From a virus: 35,524 nt of DNA. Positions 8,556 to 14,520 of this stretch are shown piece after piece. The stretch covers positions 1-35,524 of IMG/VR virus record IMGVR_UViG_3300019884_000007; one strand, 5' to 3'. The translations under genes were made by a program, and so were the position numbers. The notes beneath the pieces were generated by a model. The model saw only the letters and a list, made by a program, of their open reading frames with translations, was not told the DNA's origin and made no database searches. Every line of letters starts with the position of its first letter. Positions within the stretch are counted from its first letter, which is position 1.

Positions 8556-8738
8556 ATGAAACTTTATGAAGGTTCTTTTTTTATTTTTCTTGGAATACTA
8601 ATTATCGTAGGTGTTATTGGATTAGTCTCCTCACGCTATCTAGGAGATGACAATCCTATTGAGGAACTATCTGAAGAGATCATCGAAGAGAAAACTGGTT
8701 TGTCAATAGATCTTACACTAGATTCGAAGGAAAAGTGA
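8556..8738 (+). CDS. Small membrane protein with acidic tail, 60 aa; paralogue of the preceding gene
   Basis: The start is the ATG one base after the previous stop; a longer upstream frame would overlap the previous gene. MKLYEGS, a hydrophobic stretch and VSSRY mirror the neighbour, but the tail is acidic (IEELSEEIIEEK) instead of His/Cys-rich. The stop overlaps the GTG of the next gene. A tandem duplication that diverged in the cytoplasmic or periplasmic tail is the simplest reading. A holin/antiholin-like pair is possible but unproven. Confidence 0.55.
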   Translation: MKLYEGSFFIFLGILIIVGVIGLVSSRYLGDDNPIEELSEEIIEEKTGLSIDLTLDSKEK

Positions 8739-8938
8739 TTGTAGAAAAAAAGATAAAACAAAATAAGTCTACCTGGGATGTACTTGCAGAGGTTGATGAC
8801 CTGTTGCAAGATAGTCCAGGATTGGAAAATGTAGACTGGAAAGGTTATAGGCGTAAACTTCAGACTAGTTTTGTTAATATGAGATTCACTGGTGACAAAA
8901 GGCACATGAAAGAAAATAGAGCGAGATTTAAAAGATGA
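8735..8938 (+). CDS. Small basic protein, 67 aa, unknown
   Basis: GTG start inside the stop of the previous gene, with AAGGA upstream. Soluble and helical, with a strongly basic end (RHMKENRARFKR). It overlaps the following mini-gene by four bases. No family recognised. Given its place in a string of tiny membrane proteins after the fibres, it may belong to a lysis or late accessory cassette. Confidence 0.5.
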   Translation: MIVEKKIKQNKSTWDVLAEVDDLLQDSPGLENVDWKGYRRKLQTSFVNMRFTGDKRHMKENRARFKR

Positions 8939-9009
8939 TATTTGTAGGTTTTATACTTATCTCGATTGCAGTGTGTTATCTTATATGTCGTGTTCTTAAG
9001 GATGTGTGA
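8935..9009 (+). CDS. 24-residue membrane peptide at the end of the late operon
   Basis: Starts in an ATGA overlap with the preceding gene. The product MIFVGFILIS continues as an almost pure membrane helix and ends RVLKDV. Size and coupling are typical of tiny phage membrane peptides, and the last position in the late operon fits, but a frame this short in AT-rich DNA may also be chance. Confidence 0.4.
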   Translation: MIFVGFILISIAVCYLICRVLKDV

Positions 9010-9020
9010 TTTTCTAACAT

Positions 9021-9176
9021 TTATCTATCATCTATTAAAGTTTCCAAAATGCAAAACAGGATGCAAAAAATTAAGAATAGCAATCCCCAGATTGCATATA
9101 AGAGATGCCCACGTGTCATGAGTCCCGTAGATATGCCTAATGCAATCCAAAAGAACTTTCTAAATCCCTTGAACAT
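9021..9176 (-). CDS. Small membrane protein, 51 aa, end of the leftward operon
   Basis: Leftward frame with AAAGG nine bases before the ATG. A basic start (MFKGFRKFF) is followed by a hydrophobic stretch, a short TRGH turn and a second hydrophobic stretch, consistent with a two-helix hairpin. It converges on the end of the late operon. A holin-like role is possible from topology alone; there is no family evidence. Confidence 0.5.
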   Translation of the reverse strand: MFKGFRKFFWIALGISTGLMTRGHLLYAIWGLLFLIFCILFCILETLIDDR

Positions 9177-9273
9177 TTAAACCTTTTATTTTACAAAAAT
9201 AACATAACAAACGCTATCGGACGTATACTAAATTGTTAAGTACTAGACACTTAAATATTTTAACCTTCATTTT
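9177..9273. promoter_or_regulatory. Gap with a short inverted repeat
   Basis: The only structure seen is TTAAGT (9236-9241) facing ACTTAA (9249-9254) across seven bases, followed on the + strand by ATATTTT. It could be a weak terminator or an operator between two leftward genes. No gene is seen here. Confidence 0.25.
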
Positions 9274-9522
9274 TCAATCTTTCTTTCCAGAAATATAATT
9301 TCTTATTTGCTCTAACCTAGCCTCATAAACATTTTCACAATAATCTAAAAAATCTTCTTTGTTCCCGTATTTAAGGATATGCAATTCCGCAGCCATGGTG
9401 AGTGTTATGGCAAATATCATTCTTGGTTCAAGGTCTTTTGTCACAGCATCTATTTTTAGATGGTATTCTTCAAGCTCTTGCAATTCTTCACCCAGAGCTT
9501 CATAAATTATTTTATTGGTCAT
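9274..9522 (-). CDS. Small helical protein, 82 aa, unknown
   Basis: Its ATG overlaps the stop of the upstream small membrane-protein gene (ATGA), so it is probably translationally coupled to it. The protein is acidic at the N-terminus and helical throughout, with LTMAAELHILKYG in the middle and a basic end (ISGKKD). I do not recognise the family. It belongs to the downstream end of the recombination operon, where small accessory early genes are usual. Confidence 0.5.
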   Translation of the reverse strand: MTNKIIYEALGEELQELEEYHLKIDAVTKDLEPRMIFAITLTMAAELHILKYGNKEDFLDYCENVYEARLEQIRNYISGKKD

Positions 9523-9650
9523 TCAAACTTCGTCTCCAGAACAGTAATCCTATGCTCATGAGACAATGTTATGTTAGTTACCCAATAGACAAATCCCATT
9601 ACAACGCCTACAATAATAAAGGCGTTAACAAATTTATTTATTAATTCCAT
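9519..9650 (-). CDS. Small membrane protein, 43 aa
   Basis: Starts within the end of the upstream gene (a second ATG three bases further upstream is also possible). One membrane segment (about residues 8-25) is followed by SHEHRITVLETKFE, a short charged helix like the ends of XhlA-type or inner-membrane spanin-like proteins. It ends in an ATGA overlap with the next gene. The likely topology is N-in with a short outside tail. Function unknown. Confidence 0.5.
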   Translation of the reverse strand: MELINKFVNAFIIVGVVMGFVYWVTNITLSHEHRITVLETKFE

Positions 9651-9846
9651 CATTTTTTTCCATACCACATCTTTTACAAATGACTATATAAATATTTCTT
9701 TGGCTTTCTAAATATTTTTCAATGCCGTCTTTACCTTTTAACTCAAAAGTATGACATGGGAACATATTAAATTTTTCTTTTACAAGGAATTGTTTAAAAG
9801 AATGACCAAAAAACTTTCCCATCAAACCATGACATTCAGTTTCCAT
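9634..9846 (-). CDS. Small protein with a CxxC pair, 70 aa, unknown
   Basis: Product starts METECHGLMGKFFGHSF and ends with IVICKRCGMEKNDG. A single CxxC near the C-terminus plus earlier Cys and His residues could make a small zinc site. It overlaps the downstream membrane-protein gene. No known family. It sits in a run of small leftward genes that share overlapping starts and stops. Confidence 0.45.
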   Translation of the reverse strand: METECHGLMGKFFGHSFKQFLVKEKFNMFPCHTFELKGKDGIEKYLESQRNIYIVICKRCGMEKNDGINK

Positions 9847-9861
9847 AATGTATCTTTAAAC

Positions 9862-10209
9862 TTATTTATATCTTGAAGGACATTCTTCATTTTGACAAGC
9901 CTTCCCAATAGGCCAGTACATATAGCAATATGGACACTTCCACTTTTTCACATATTCTCTTTCAATCCCATTGTTAGTCATAGAGCGTCTTATATTAGCT
10001 TCATAAGCAAACAGGCCAGTATCATCTTTATGAATGGTGTTTGTTACCAACCAAATATTGTTACCCATGTGAATGTGAAAATCATCGCCCTGAGTCGCAA
10101 ATTCTTGTTCATCTATGTATATCTTTTTTGGAGAGATAAGATTTTGATGAGCAGATAAGCCACTTATAGCAAGCATTGAAAGTAAAATAAACGCTTTAAT
10201 TTTTTTCAT
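9862..10209 (-). CDS. Predicted secreted zinc-ribbon protein, 115 aa
   Basis: The N-terminus is a clear signal peptide: KK, a hydrophobic core (AFILLSMLA) and a likely cleavage near GLSAHQ. The mature part carries a central beta-like segment (HIHMGNNIWLVTN) and a C-terminal four-cysteine ribbon, CPYCYMYWP followed by CQNEEC. A zinc ribbon on an exported protein is unusual in a phage early operon. It may act in the periplasm or be released, possibly in superinfection exclusion. No family can be named with confidence. Confidence 0.5.
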   Translation of the reverse strand: MKKIKAFILLSMLAISGLSAHQNLISPKKIYIDEQEFATQGDDFHIHMGNNIWLVTNTIHKDDTGLFAYEANIRRSMTNNGIEREYVKKWKCPYCYMYWPIGKACQNEECPSRYK

Positions 10210-10213
10210 ATAT

Positions 10214-10321
10214 CTAGTTCTCTATCTTAAATAATTTTTTAAACATATAAAACGAAAAAGTTCCTATACAACCACCTATCAAACCACCCAAAATACTAAT
10301 CGATATTTTTTCAAATCCCAT
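10214..10321 (-). CDS. 35-residue membrane peptide with glycine zipper
   Basis: The ATG lies within the last codons of the upstream 126-residue gene, so expression is probably coupled. The segment SILGGLIGGCIGTF contains GxxxG spacing suited to helix packing, and the tail is basic (FKKLFKIEN). It could be a small pore-forming or membrane-modifying peptide; evidence is limited to topology. Confidence 0.4.
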   Translation of the reverse strand: MGFEKISISILGGLIGGCIGTFSFYMFKKLFKIEN

Positions 10322-10691
10322 AAACTTCCCAGGGAGAGTAAGGCATCTCTCTCCACCATTTAGGTTTATTATATACTGTTTTCGAAAGTCTTAACAAATT
10401 ATCCTTAAGTTCTTCTTCTTTAGTGATGATTGAAGACACAATCCCACTAAAAACCGCATGACCATCCGAGAAAAGTATCTCACGAAATGGCGGAGGAAGT
10501 TTAACTTCTATAAGATTCCAAACTTTCTCACCACTTAGTCTTGCTGATTTGATCATAAAAGCAGCTTTGGAGATAGCCATAGATCTTTCAGAAGTTAGCC
10601 CGTATTTTCTGGCTATAGTCATTACGGACATAAGTTCATCTTGTAGGCTTAGATGATATGCTAATGTTTCGTCTGTTATAAGATCAGTCAT
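10311..10691 (-). CDS. Helical protein downstream of the exonuclease, 126 aa, unknown
   Basis: Overlaps the end of the exonuclease gene by four bases. The product is helical, with ARKYGLTSERSMAISKAAFMI in the first half and LPPPFREILFSDGHAVFSGIV in the middle. The C-terminus is rich in Trp and Pro (PKWWREMPYSPWEVYGI). I recognise no domain. Coupling to the exonuclease suggests a role in recombination or replication. Confidence 0.55.
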   Translation of the reverse strand: MTDLITDETLAYHLSLQDELMSVMTIARKYGLTSERSMAISKAAFMIKSARLSGEKVWNLIEVKLPPPFREILFSDGHAVFSGIVSSIITKEEELKDNLLRLSKTVYNKPKWWREMPYSPWEVYGI

Positions 10692-11569
10692 TCGCTTACT
10701 TTATAATATGTCGTAGAAGGTTTTCGATATTTTTCTATTTCTTCATTAGAGATATTTTTTTCTTTGCATAATACTTTCCAATCAACTGTACCCTCTTTAG
10801 ATACTTGAAAGGCTTTTACAAAGGTTTTGCCTTCTCCATCGCACAAAGCAAAATCTCCCCCACTGCCTTTTTGTATGACCCATTTCTTTAGATTTTCTTC
10901 TTTATCTTGCAATATTTTTATTTCAGATCGAGTTTTGAGCAAATCTTGTACCATGCGCTCATCATCAGAATCAATGACAATTTCATCATATTCTCTAGAT
11001 GAAGATGGAGGAGGGGTGTTGTTTATTAAGCACTTATGAAACTCGATTGCTAATTCAAGAATCTTGTCTATCATGACTTTGTCGCGTTTTATCTCAATGA
11101 TGACACCATCCGTTCCATCAAAAGAACAGTAATAAGCCATATCTAGACCCGTTACAAGTAACTGATGCTGTACTTGTGCCATATAATAATCAGGAATCTC
11201 ACCTTGTAAAGCCAAAGCATGAGTCTTCTCACCTGGGCATTTGATCTCGACAATTGCATCGCCCTCTATGGTCATGCCATCAAGTGAAGCCATTAAAAAG
11301 TCATGTTCTTTGTGGAAACGAACAACTGGAAACATGATATTAGCCGTCTTCTTCTCGAACCACTGTCTAGCCGGCTCTTCTAAGGCCTTTCCGCGCTCCA
11401 TGGCCGCGTTACATTCTACATCAGGTATCAAGCCCTTCTTTCGAAGATAAAGCTTCAGGGGAGTGCACCAAGGGTTAACTCCTAGAAGTATCGAGGCATC
11501 CGTGCTAGTTATTTTCGTCCTACGCGACTCCAACCAATCGGGAGTGCCTTGAATTAATGATTGATCCAT
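10688..11569 (-). CDS. YqaJ/lambda-exonuclease family recombination nuclease, 293 aa
   Basis: The family degrades one strand of duplex DNA ends to leave 3' overhangs for an annealing protein. Visible signatures: TPDWLESRRTKITSTDAS at the N-terminus (the usual opening of YqaJ domains), Glu65 in KALEEPA, Asp97 in SLDG, the ExK pair in VEIK (residues 108-110), and QVQHQL (132-137). Together these form the PD-(D/E)XK core. The last 80 residues are helical and charged. The ATG has AAGGAC in a leader that recurs before other genes. It lies downstream of the RecT-type gene, which is the classical exonuclease/annealase pair. Confidence 0.85.
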   Translation of the reverse strand: MDQSLIQGTPDWLESRRTKITSTDASILLGVNPWCTPLKLYLRKKGLIPDVECNAAMERGKALEEPARQWFEKKTANIMFPVVRFHKEHDFLMASLDGMTIEGDAIVEIKCPGEKTHALALQGEIPDYYMAQVQHQLLVTGLDMAYYCSFDGTDGVIIEIKRDKVMIDKILELAIEFHKCLINNTPPPSSSREYDEIVIDSDDERMVQDLLKTRSEIKILQDKEENLKKWVIQKGSGGDFALCDGEGKTFVKAFQVSKEGTVDWKVLCKEKNISNEEIEKYRKPSTTYYKVSE

Positions 11570-11592
11570 GTTTAGTCCTTTTTAAATTAAAA

Positions 11593-11613
11593 GCCGATTT
11601 TGGCAGGTTCGGC
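11593..11613 (-). promoter_or_regulatory. Hairpin followed by T-run in the exonuclease leader
   Basis: Read leftward, GCCGA and TCGGC form a 5-bp stem with an 11-base loop, immediately followed by TTTT and then the AAAAAGGAC ribosome site. It could be a weak attenuator. A second short stem (CCTTGG/CCAAGG, 11637-11651) lies upstream of it. Confidence 0.3.
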
Positions 11614-11658
11614 AAACACCCCTCTTTCGTAGCCAACCTTGGGAACCAAGGAATTCAT

Positions 11659-11680
11659 AATGTAAAGCGCGCTTTACATT
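11659..11680. promoter_or_regulatory. 22-bp perfect palindrome (possible operator)
   Basis: Two 10-bp half-sites, AATGTAAAGC and its reverse complement, with a 2-bp centre. The same half-sites occur, one base closer, in a late-operon gap at 28319. With almost no loop this is unlikely to be an RNA hairpin and more likely a protein site. It lies in the gap between the SSB-like gene and the exonuclease gene. Confidence 0.55.
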
Positions 11681-11685
11681 TACTC

Positions 11686-11724
11686 CTAATGTTCGGAGCT
11701 AATGTTCGGACCTAATGTACGGAG
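11686..11724. repeat. Three tandem 13-bp repeats
   Basis: CTAATGTTCGGAG, CTAATGTTCGGAC and CTAATGTACGGAG follow one another without spacing. They end exactly at the stop codon of the SSB-like gene. An inverted copy of the core (GAACATTAGG on the + strand) lies 25 bases further on, inside that gene. Possible iterons or an operator array. Confidence 0.65.
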
Positions 11725-12099
11725 TCAAAAAGGGCAATCATCCAAGCTTGGAACATTAGGTTTACTCTGTAAAGCCGACCCACCCATCTGTATTTTTGTC
11801 CCACTTCTCTTCGCATTTATAGATTCCATAATGCAATATCTTATATATTTTTCTATGGCATCACTTTCGGATTTTGAATCTATAGAAATAGCATGTTCGT
11901 ATTTTTCACCAATTTTATAAGATGGGGGAGAAACGAAATGATTAGCTCCATCTTTTGTTGGCATCCATTTAAATAATACCAGTAATTTTCCATACATAAG
12001 TACTTTTGCAAATCCAGGGAATTTTTCTCCTGGCGTTTCAATATACTCAATGAATTGGCATACATTAGGATTGCACGTAATTTTTTCTTGTTTTTCCAT
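11725..12099 (-). CDS. Small protein with SSB-like acidic tip, 124 aa, in the recT-exonuclease operon
   Basis: The C-terminus reads NVPSLDDCPF, close to the DDxPF tip by which single-stranded-DNA-binding proteins recruit partners. The body has a beta-rich segment (KFPGFAKVLMYGKLLVLFKW) followed by MPTKDGANHFVSPPSY and a helix. It thus looks like a small beta-barrel or SpoVG-like nucleic-acid domain rather than a full-length bacterial SSB. Position between the annealase and the exonuclease supports a role in single-strand handling. The tip is seen directly; the fold is inferred. Three bases separate it from the RecT-type gene. Confidence 0.6.
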   Translation of the reverse strand: MEKQEKITCNPNVCQFIEYIETPGEKFPGFAKVLMYGKLLVLFKWMPTKDGANHFVSPPSYKIGEKYEHAISIDSKSESDAIEKYIRYCIMESINAKRSGTKIQMGGSALQSKPNVPSLDDCPF

Positions 12100-12101
12100 A
12101 T

Positions 12102-12926
12102 TTAACTCACTTTTTCAATTAAATTTTCTTCTGGGTTTACAACAATTTTTTCAGTCTGTTTAGTTGTTAATTTTTTTATCATTTTATCAACTGCTTCTTT
12201 AGGAACTTGGTCAAGCGACTGAACGGCATAAAAATCTAAAATCATTTGCTTAGTTGCTACAGGATCTTCCTCTTTTGAAATAATCTCTTCTAAAAGAATA
12301 AGACTACTATCTGGTTGGATTTGAAATTCAATTTGATTTTCAGGAAATTCAATCTCTGGCATGACATTTTCAAGATGATCATCGTTAAAACTGTCGTCAA
12401 TTATCTCACCCCTGACATAAACGTTCATCAGAGTATCGGGCATGAATTTTCTAGCTCCGCCAGATAAACATCGGCTGTAAAGCATATCACGCAAATGATT
12501 CTTCCAATTTGTCTTAGTAAGATAACCCGCCTTTCTTGCGTCCTCGATGGTAAATTCATATTCAAAAGTATCGCCTTGACCTGGGCGACGATCTTTTCTC
12601 CAAAATCTTATCTTGCAGCCATTCTCATCTAATTTAAACACATCAGCTCTGTGCCCAGCGTTTACAATCATCATATTCATTAATTGGGCAGATAGAGTCA
12701 CTTTTCCATCAAAAGTGTATAGGCCGCCGTTAAGACAAGTCATAATGGGCAAATTGAGTTCCCTAGCAAATAAACAGATAGCCAAAACGCCCCCCGACCC
12801 CATTTTTGCATAAAAAGGACAAGTAGCTAATGTTTTGCTAAGTTCTAAAAGCTCGGACAACTCCTTTCCCCGTGGCATAGTTTGTATGTTATTTTGTTTT
12901 TCATATTTGACAATTTCATTTGACAT
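12102..12926 (-). CDS. recT: RecT-family single-strand annealing protein, 274 aa
   Basis: The family coats single strands exposed by the partner exonuclease and anneals homologous DNA. Signatures: TCPFYAKMGSGGVLAICLFA near residue 35, NLPIMTCLNGGLYTFDGKVTLSAQLMN (about 55-80), YEFTIEDARKAG, and SRCLSGGARKFMPD before an acidic C-terminal third. The order and length fit phage RecT/Bet-like annealases. The ribosome site is AGGAGA, which overlaps the stop of a possible 10-residue leader peptide. It is near the start of the leftward early operon and should be expressed early under the divergent control region. Confidence 0.82.
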   Translation of the reverse strand: MSNEIVKYEKQNNIQTMPRGKELSELLELSKTLATCPFYAKMGSGGVLAICLFARELNLPIMTCLNGGLYTFDGKVTLSAQLMNMMIVNAGHRADVFKLDENGCKIRFWRKDRRPGQGDTFEYEFTIEDARKAGYLTKTNWKNHLRDMLYSRCLSGGARKFMPDTLMNVYVRGEIIDDSFNDDHLENVMPEIEFPENQIEFQIQPDSSLILLEEIISKEEDPVATKQMILDFYAVQSLDQVPKEAVDKMIKKLTTKQTEKIVVNPEENLIEKVS

Positions 12927-12929
12927 GTG

Positions 12930-12962
12930 TTATCTCCTAAAGCGTTTCGTGTTATTTTTCAT
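12930..12962 (-). CDS. Possible 10-residue leader peptide before the RecT-type gene
   Basis: A frame reading MKNNTKRFRR stops at a TAA that is part of the AGGAGATAA ribosome site of the RecT-type gene. It is preceded by AAGAACTAAC, a variant of the leader sequence seen before other genes. Translation could open the site for the annealase. Could be chance. Confidence 0.25.
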   Translation of the reverse strand: MKNNTKRFRR

Positions 12963-12983
12963 GTTAGTTCTTGTTTTCGTTTG

Positions 12984-13013
12984 CTCTCTCAGTTGTTAGT
13001 CCTTCTGAGAGAG
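12984..13013. terminator. 9-bp stem hairpin with T-run in the RecT leader
   Basis: CTCTCTCAG faces CTGAGAGAG across 12 bases and is followed on the + strand by TTTTT. That is intrinsic-terminator form on the + strand, although no + gene precedes it. On the - strand it is a hairpin in the leader of the RecT-type gene, and its loop carries AAGGACTAAC. It may block antisense transcription or tune recT expression. Confidence 0.5.
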
Positions 13014-13059
13014 TTTTTCTAAATATGTTAGAAATCTTATATAATATCTTTTTCTTGAC

Positions 13060-13374
13060 TTACTTAGTTGTGTCTGATTGATAATGTCTCTCATAAAATA
13101 TCTTGTATTTTCTGTCATAATGTGTGTTCCAAATTTTAGGTATAATGTCATGTTCTACTTTAAAATTTAACTTTTTAGCAAGGGAGTAAATCATTATTGA
13201 TAAAGCGGTTTTGTCATGGTCATCATAAGTAGTTTTCTCTTCTGCCAAAAAATCTAAAAGATCTTGCAGCATTTCAATAGACTCTTCGATTTGCTCTTCA
13301 AGTTCCAGTTCTCTTGTAGTAGGAGGTTTTTCAAAATCTCCGTAGTCTCTTTCTAACCAACTCCATTCATTCAT
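13060..13374 (-). CDS. First gene of the leftward early operon, 104 aa, unknown
   Basis: The start at MNEWSWLERDYGDF is chosen because AAAGAGGT precedes it; a longer upstream frame would run through the promoter/operator region. The protein is acidic and helical in its first half (ELELEEQIEESIEMLQDLL) and mixed in its second half (KKLNFKVEHDIIPKIW). No family recognised. As the promoter-proximal early gene it could be an anti-host or regulatory protein. Confidence 0.55.
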   Translation of the reverse strand: MNEWSWLERDYGDFEKPPTTRELELEEQIEESIEMLQDLLDFLAEEKTTYDDHDKTALSIMIYSLAKKLNFKVEHDIIPKIWNTHYDRKYKIFYERHYQSDTTK

Positions 13375-13462
13375 ATTTACCTCTTTTGTTGGGTTTACAC
13401 AAACAACCGCTTCGATCTTAATGCTTTGGCATTCAAGAGAGACTTGTTGTTTTGATATGATT

Positions 13463-13492
13463 ATCTTACAACCTGAGAGTGTTTTATTGCAA
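13463..13492 (-). promoter_or_regulatory. Predicted leftward early promoter
   Basis: Read on the - strand: TTGCAA as -35 (13487-13492), 18-base spacer, TAAGAT as -10 (13463-13468, five of six consensus bases). It would drive the 104-residue gene and the recombination operon. The -35 lies inside the inverted repeat described next. Confidence 0.45.
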
Positions 13493-13517
13493 ACAAAAAA
13501 ATCACGGTGCAATAAAA
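13482..13517. promoter_or_regulatory. 10-bp inverted repeat, likely operator of the divergent early region
   Basis: TTTTATTGCA and TGCAATAAAA are exact reverse complements separated by 16 bases. The left arm overlaps the -35 of the leftward promoter and the right arm lies upstream of a TATTAT element (13526-13531) serving the rightward HTH gene. Two half-sites about 26 bases apart centre-to-centre fit cooperative binding of a dimeric repressor, plausibly the Cro-like protein encoded next to it. Confidence 0.5.
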
Positions 13518-13554
13518 TCCTTCCATATTATAGAATATTCGCGGAGGTGAAAAA

Positions 13555-13761
13555 ATGAAACTTAAAGAATACATTGTTGACTCGGGGTTAAAAAATACCT
13601 ACTTTGCCAAGCAATTGGGTGTAAGTGATGCCTATCTTTACAGGGTTTTTAATGGAAGAAAACCCTCTAAACCTGTAATGAAACTAATAAAAATAATTAC
13701 TAAAGGAATGGTAACGGAAAAGGATTTTGATGATGCCAAAACAGACGAAAAAACAGCTTGA
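13555..13761 (+). CDS. Cro-like helix-turn-helix regulator, 68 aa
   Basis: Preceded by an almost perfect ribosome site (GGAGGTGA). Residues about 14-40 (NTYFAKQLGVSDAYLYRVFNGRKPS) follow the XRE/Cro pattern: first helix, turn at LGVSD, recognition helix AYLYRVFNG. The protein lacks any second domain, so it is Cro-sized rather than a CI-like repressor. Its gene opens the rightward replication operon and overlaps the next gene. It probably binds the inverted repeat just upstream and represses one or both early promoters. Confidence 0.7.
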   Translation: MKLKEYIVDSGLKNTYFAKQLGVSDAYLYRVFNGRKPSKPVMKLIKIITKGMVTEKDFDDAKTDEKTA

Positions 13762-13987
13762 AGTGAAGAAAGAATATATAAAAAAAATAATGCAAGAATC
13801 AGACGACCCAAGAGCGGCTCTTCATGAATTATACAAAGAGAAGCTTAAGGACATTGTGATGAATGCCATCATTGCCTTTGTAGAACATGGAAAGATTCTA
13901 GTTAAAAAACAGGGAAAAGTTACTGAAAAAGATGCTCTCGAATTTGTTGACAATTTTGTTGAAACCAACTGTATAAAGTCCGAATGA
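13730..13987 (+). CDS. Small basic helical protein, 85 aa, unknown
   Basis: Starts inside the end of the HTH gene (ATGATG, with AAAGGA upstream; either ATG could be used). The N-terminus is lysine-rich (KQTKKQLEVKKEYIKKIM) and the rest is helical (ALHELYKEKLKDIVMNAII). No family recognised. Coupling to the Cro-like gene suggests a small early regulator or replication accessory. Confidence 0.5.
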   Translation: MMPKQTKKQLEVKKEYIKKIMQESDDPRAALHELYKEKLKDIVMNAIIAFVEHGKILVKKQGKVTEKDALEFVDNFVETNCIKSE

Positions 13988-14003
13988 GAGAGAATTAATT
14001 TTT

Positions 14004-14270
14004 ATGGGAATATACTATTTCGCTGTAGATTATTCTGAAAAGAAACAAATGTGGTCACCAAAAAACTGGTCTGACAAGTGTATCTATTTTCCTAATCATC
14101 CTTTGCCTTCAATGATTGTAATGAAAAATTGTCAGGGGCACAATTTTGAGGTTGTTAATGATGTATCAACCTATGAAGAACATGGATTTGAGGATGTAAC
14201 AGAACAGGTTTATCAAGAGTTTAAGGATAGATTTCCCGATTTCGATTGGAAAGAGTATGAATCCGAATGA
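14004..14270 (+). CDS. Small acidic protein, 88 aa, unknown
   Basis: Weak ribosome site (GAGAGAAT). The product starts MGIYYFAVDYSEKKQMW and is rich in aromatic residues, with an acidic C-terminal helix (VYQEFKDRFPDFDWKEYESE). No family recognised. It is the last gene before a 250-base gap containing several hairpins. Confidence 0.5.
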   Translation: MGIYYFAVDYSEKKQMWSPKNWSDKCIYFPNHPLPSMIVMKNCQGHNFEVVNDVSTYEEHGFEDVTEQVYQEFKDRFPDFDWKEYESE

Positions 14271-14323
14271 GATTGCAAGAAAAAGAACTTGTGATTAGAG
14301 TTGAAGAATGTTGAAAAACTTAA

Positions 14324-14479
14324 CCCCCGGTAATTAGCCGGGGGCGATCATAGGCTTAGTGCTAGAACACTGAGTACAATCTAACAAACCATCCAATTAA
14401 CTGCAACACCTACCAAGTTTTTGCAGATAATTAATATCCTAAACGATAGATGGCCACAGGTTATACCAAGTCAGATAAC
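14324..14479 (+). ncRNA. Cluster of four hairpins in the leader of the replication gene
   Basis: Within the 250-base gap: CCCCCGG/CCGGGGG (14324-14344, 7-base loop); CTTAGTG/CACTGAG (14355-14374, one G-U pair); CTGCAA/TTGCAG (14401-14426, 14-base loop); GTTAT/ATAAC (14460-14479). No T-run follows the GC stem, so it is not a typical terminator. The group could be a structured leader, a small RNA or part of an origin. No open frame is seen in this gap. Confidence 0.4.
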
Positions 14480-14520
14480 ATTAAGTCTATGTGAAAGAAA
14501 TACTTACACGTAGGTTTAAT

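Noticed and set aside
13375-13512. Longer N-terminus for the first leftward early gene
   Set aside because: The extension would run through the predicted promoter and inverted repeat; the internal ATG has AAAGAGGT at correct spacing.
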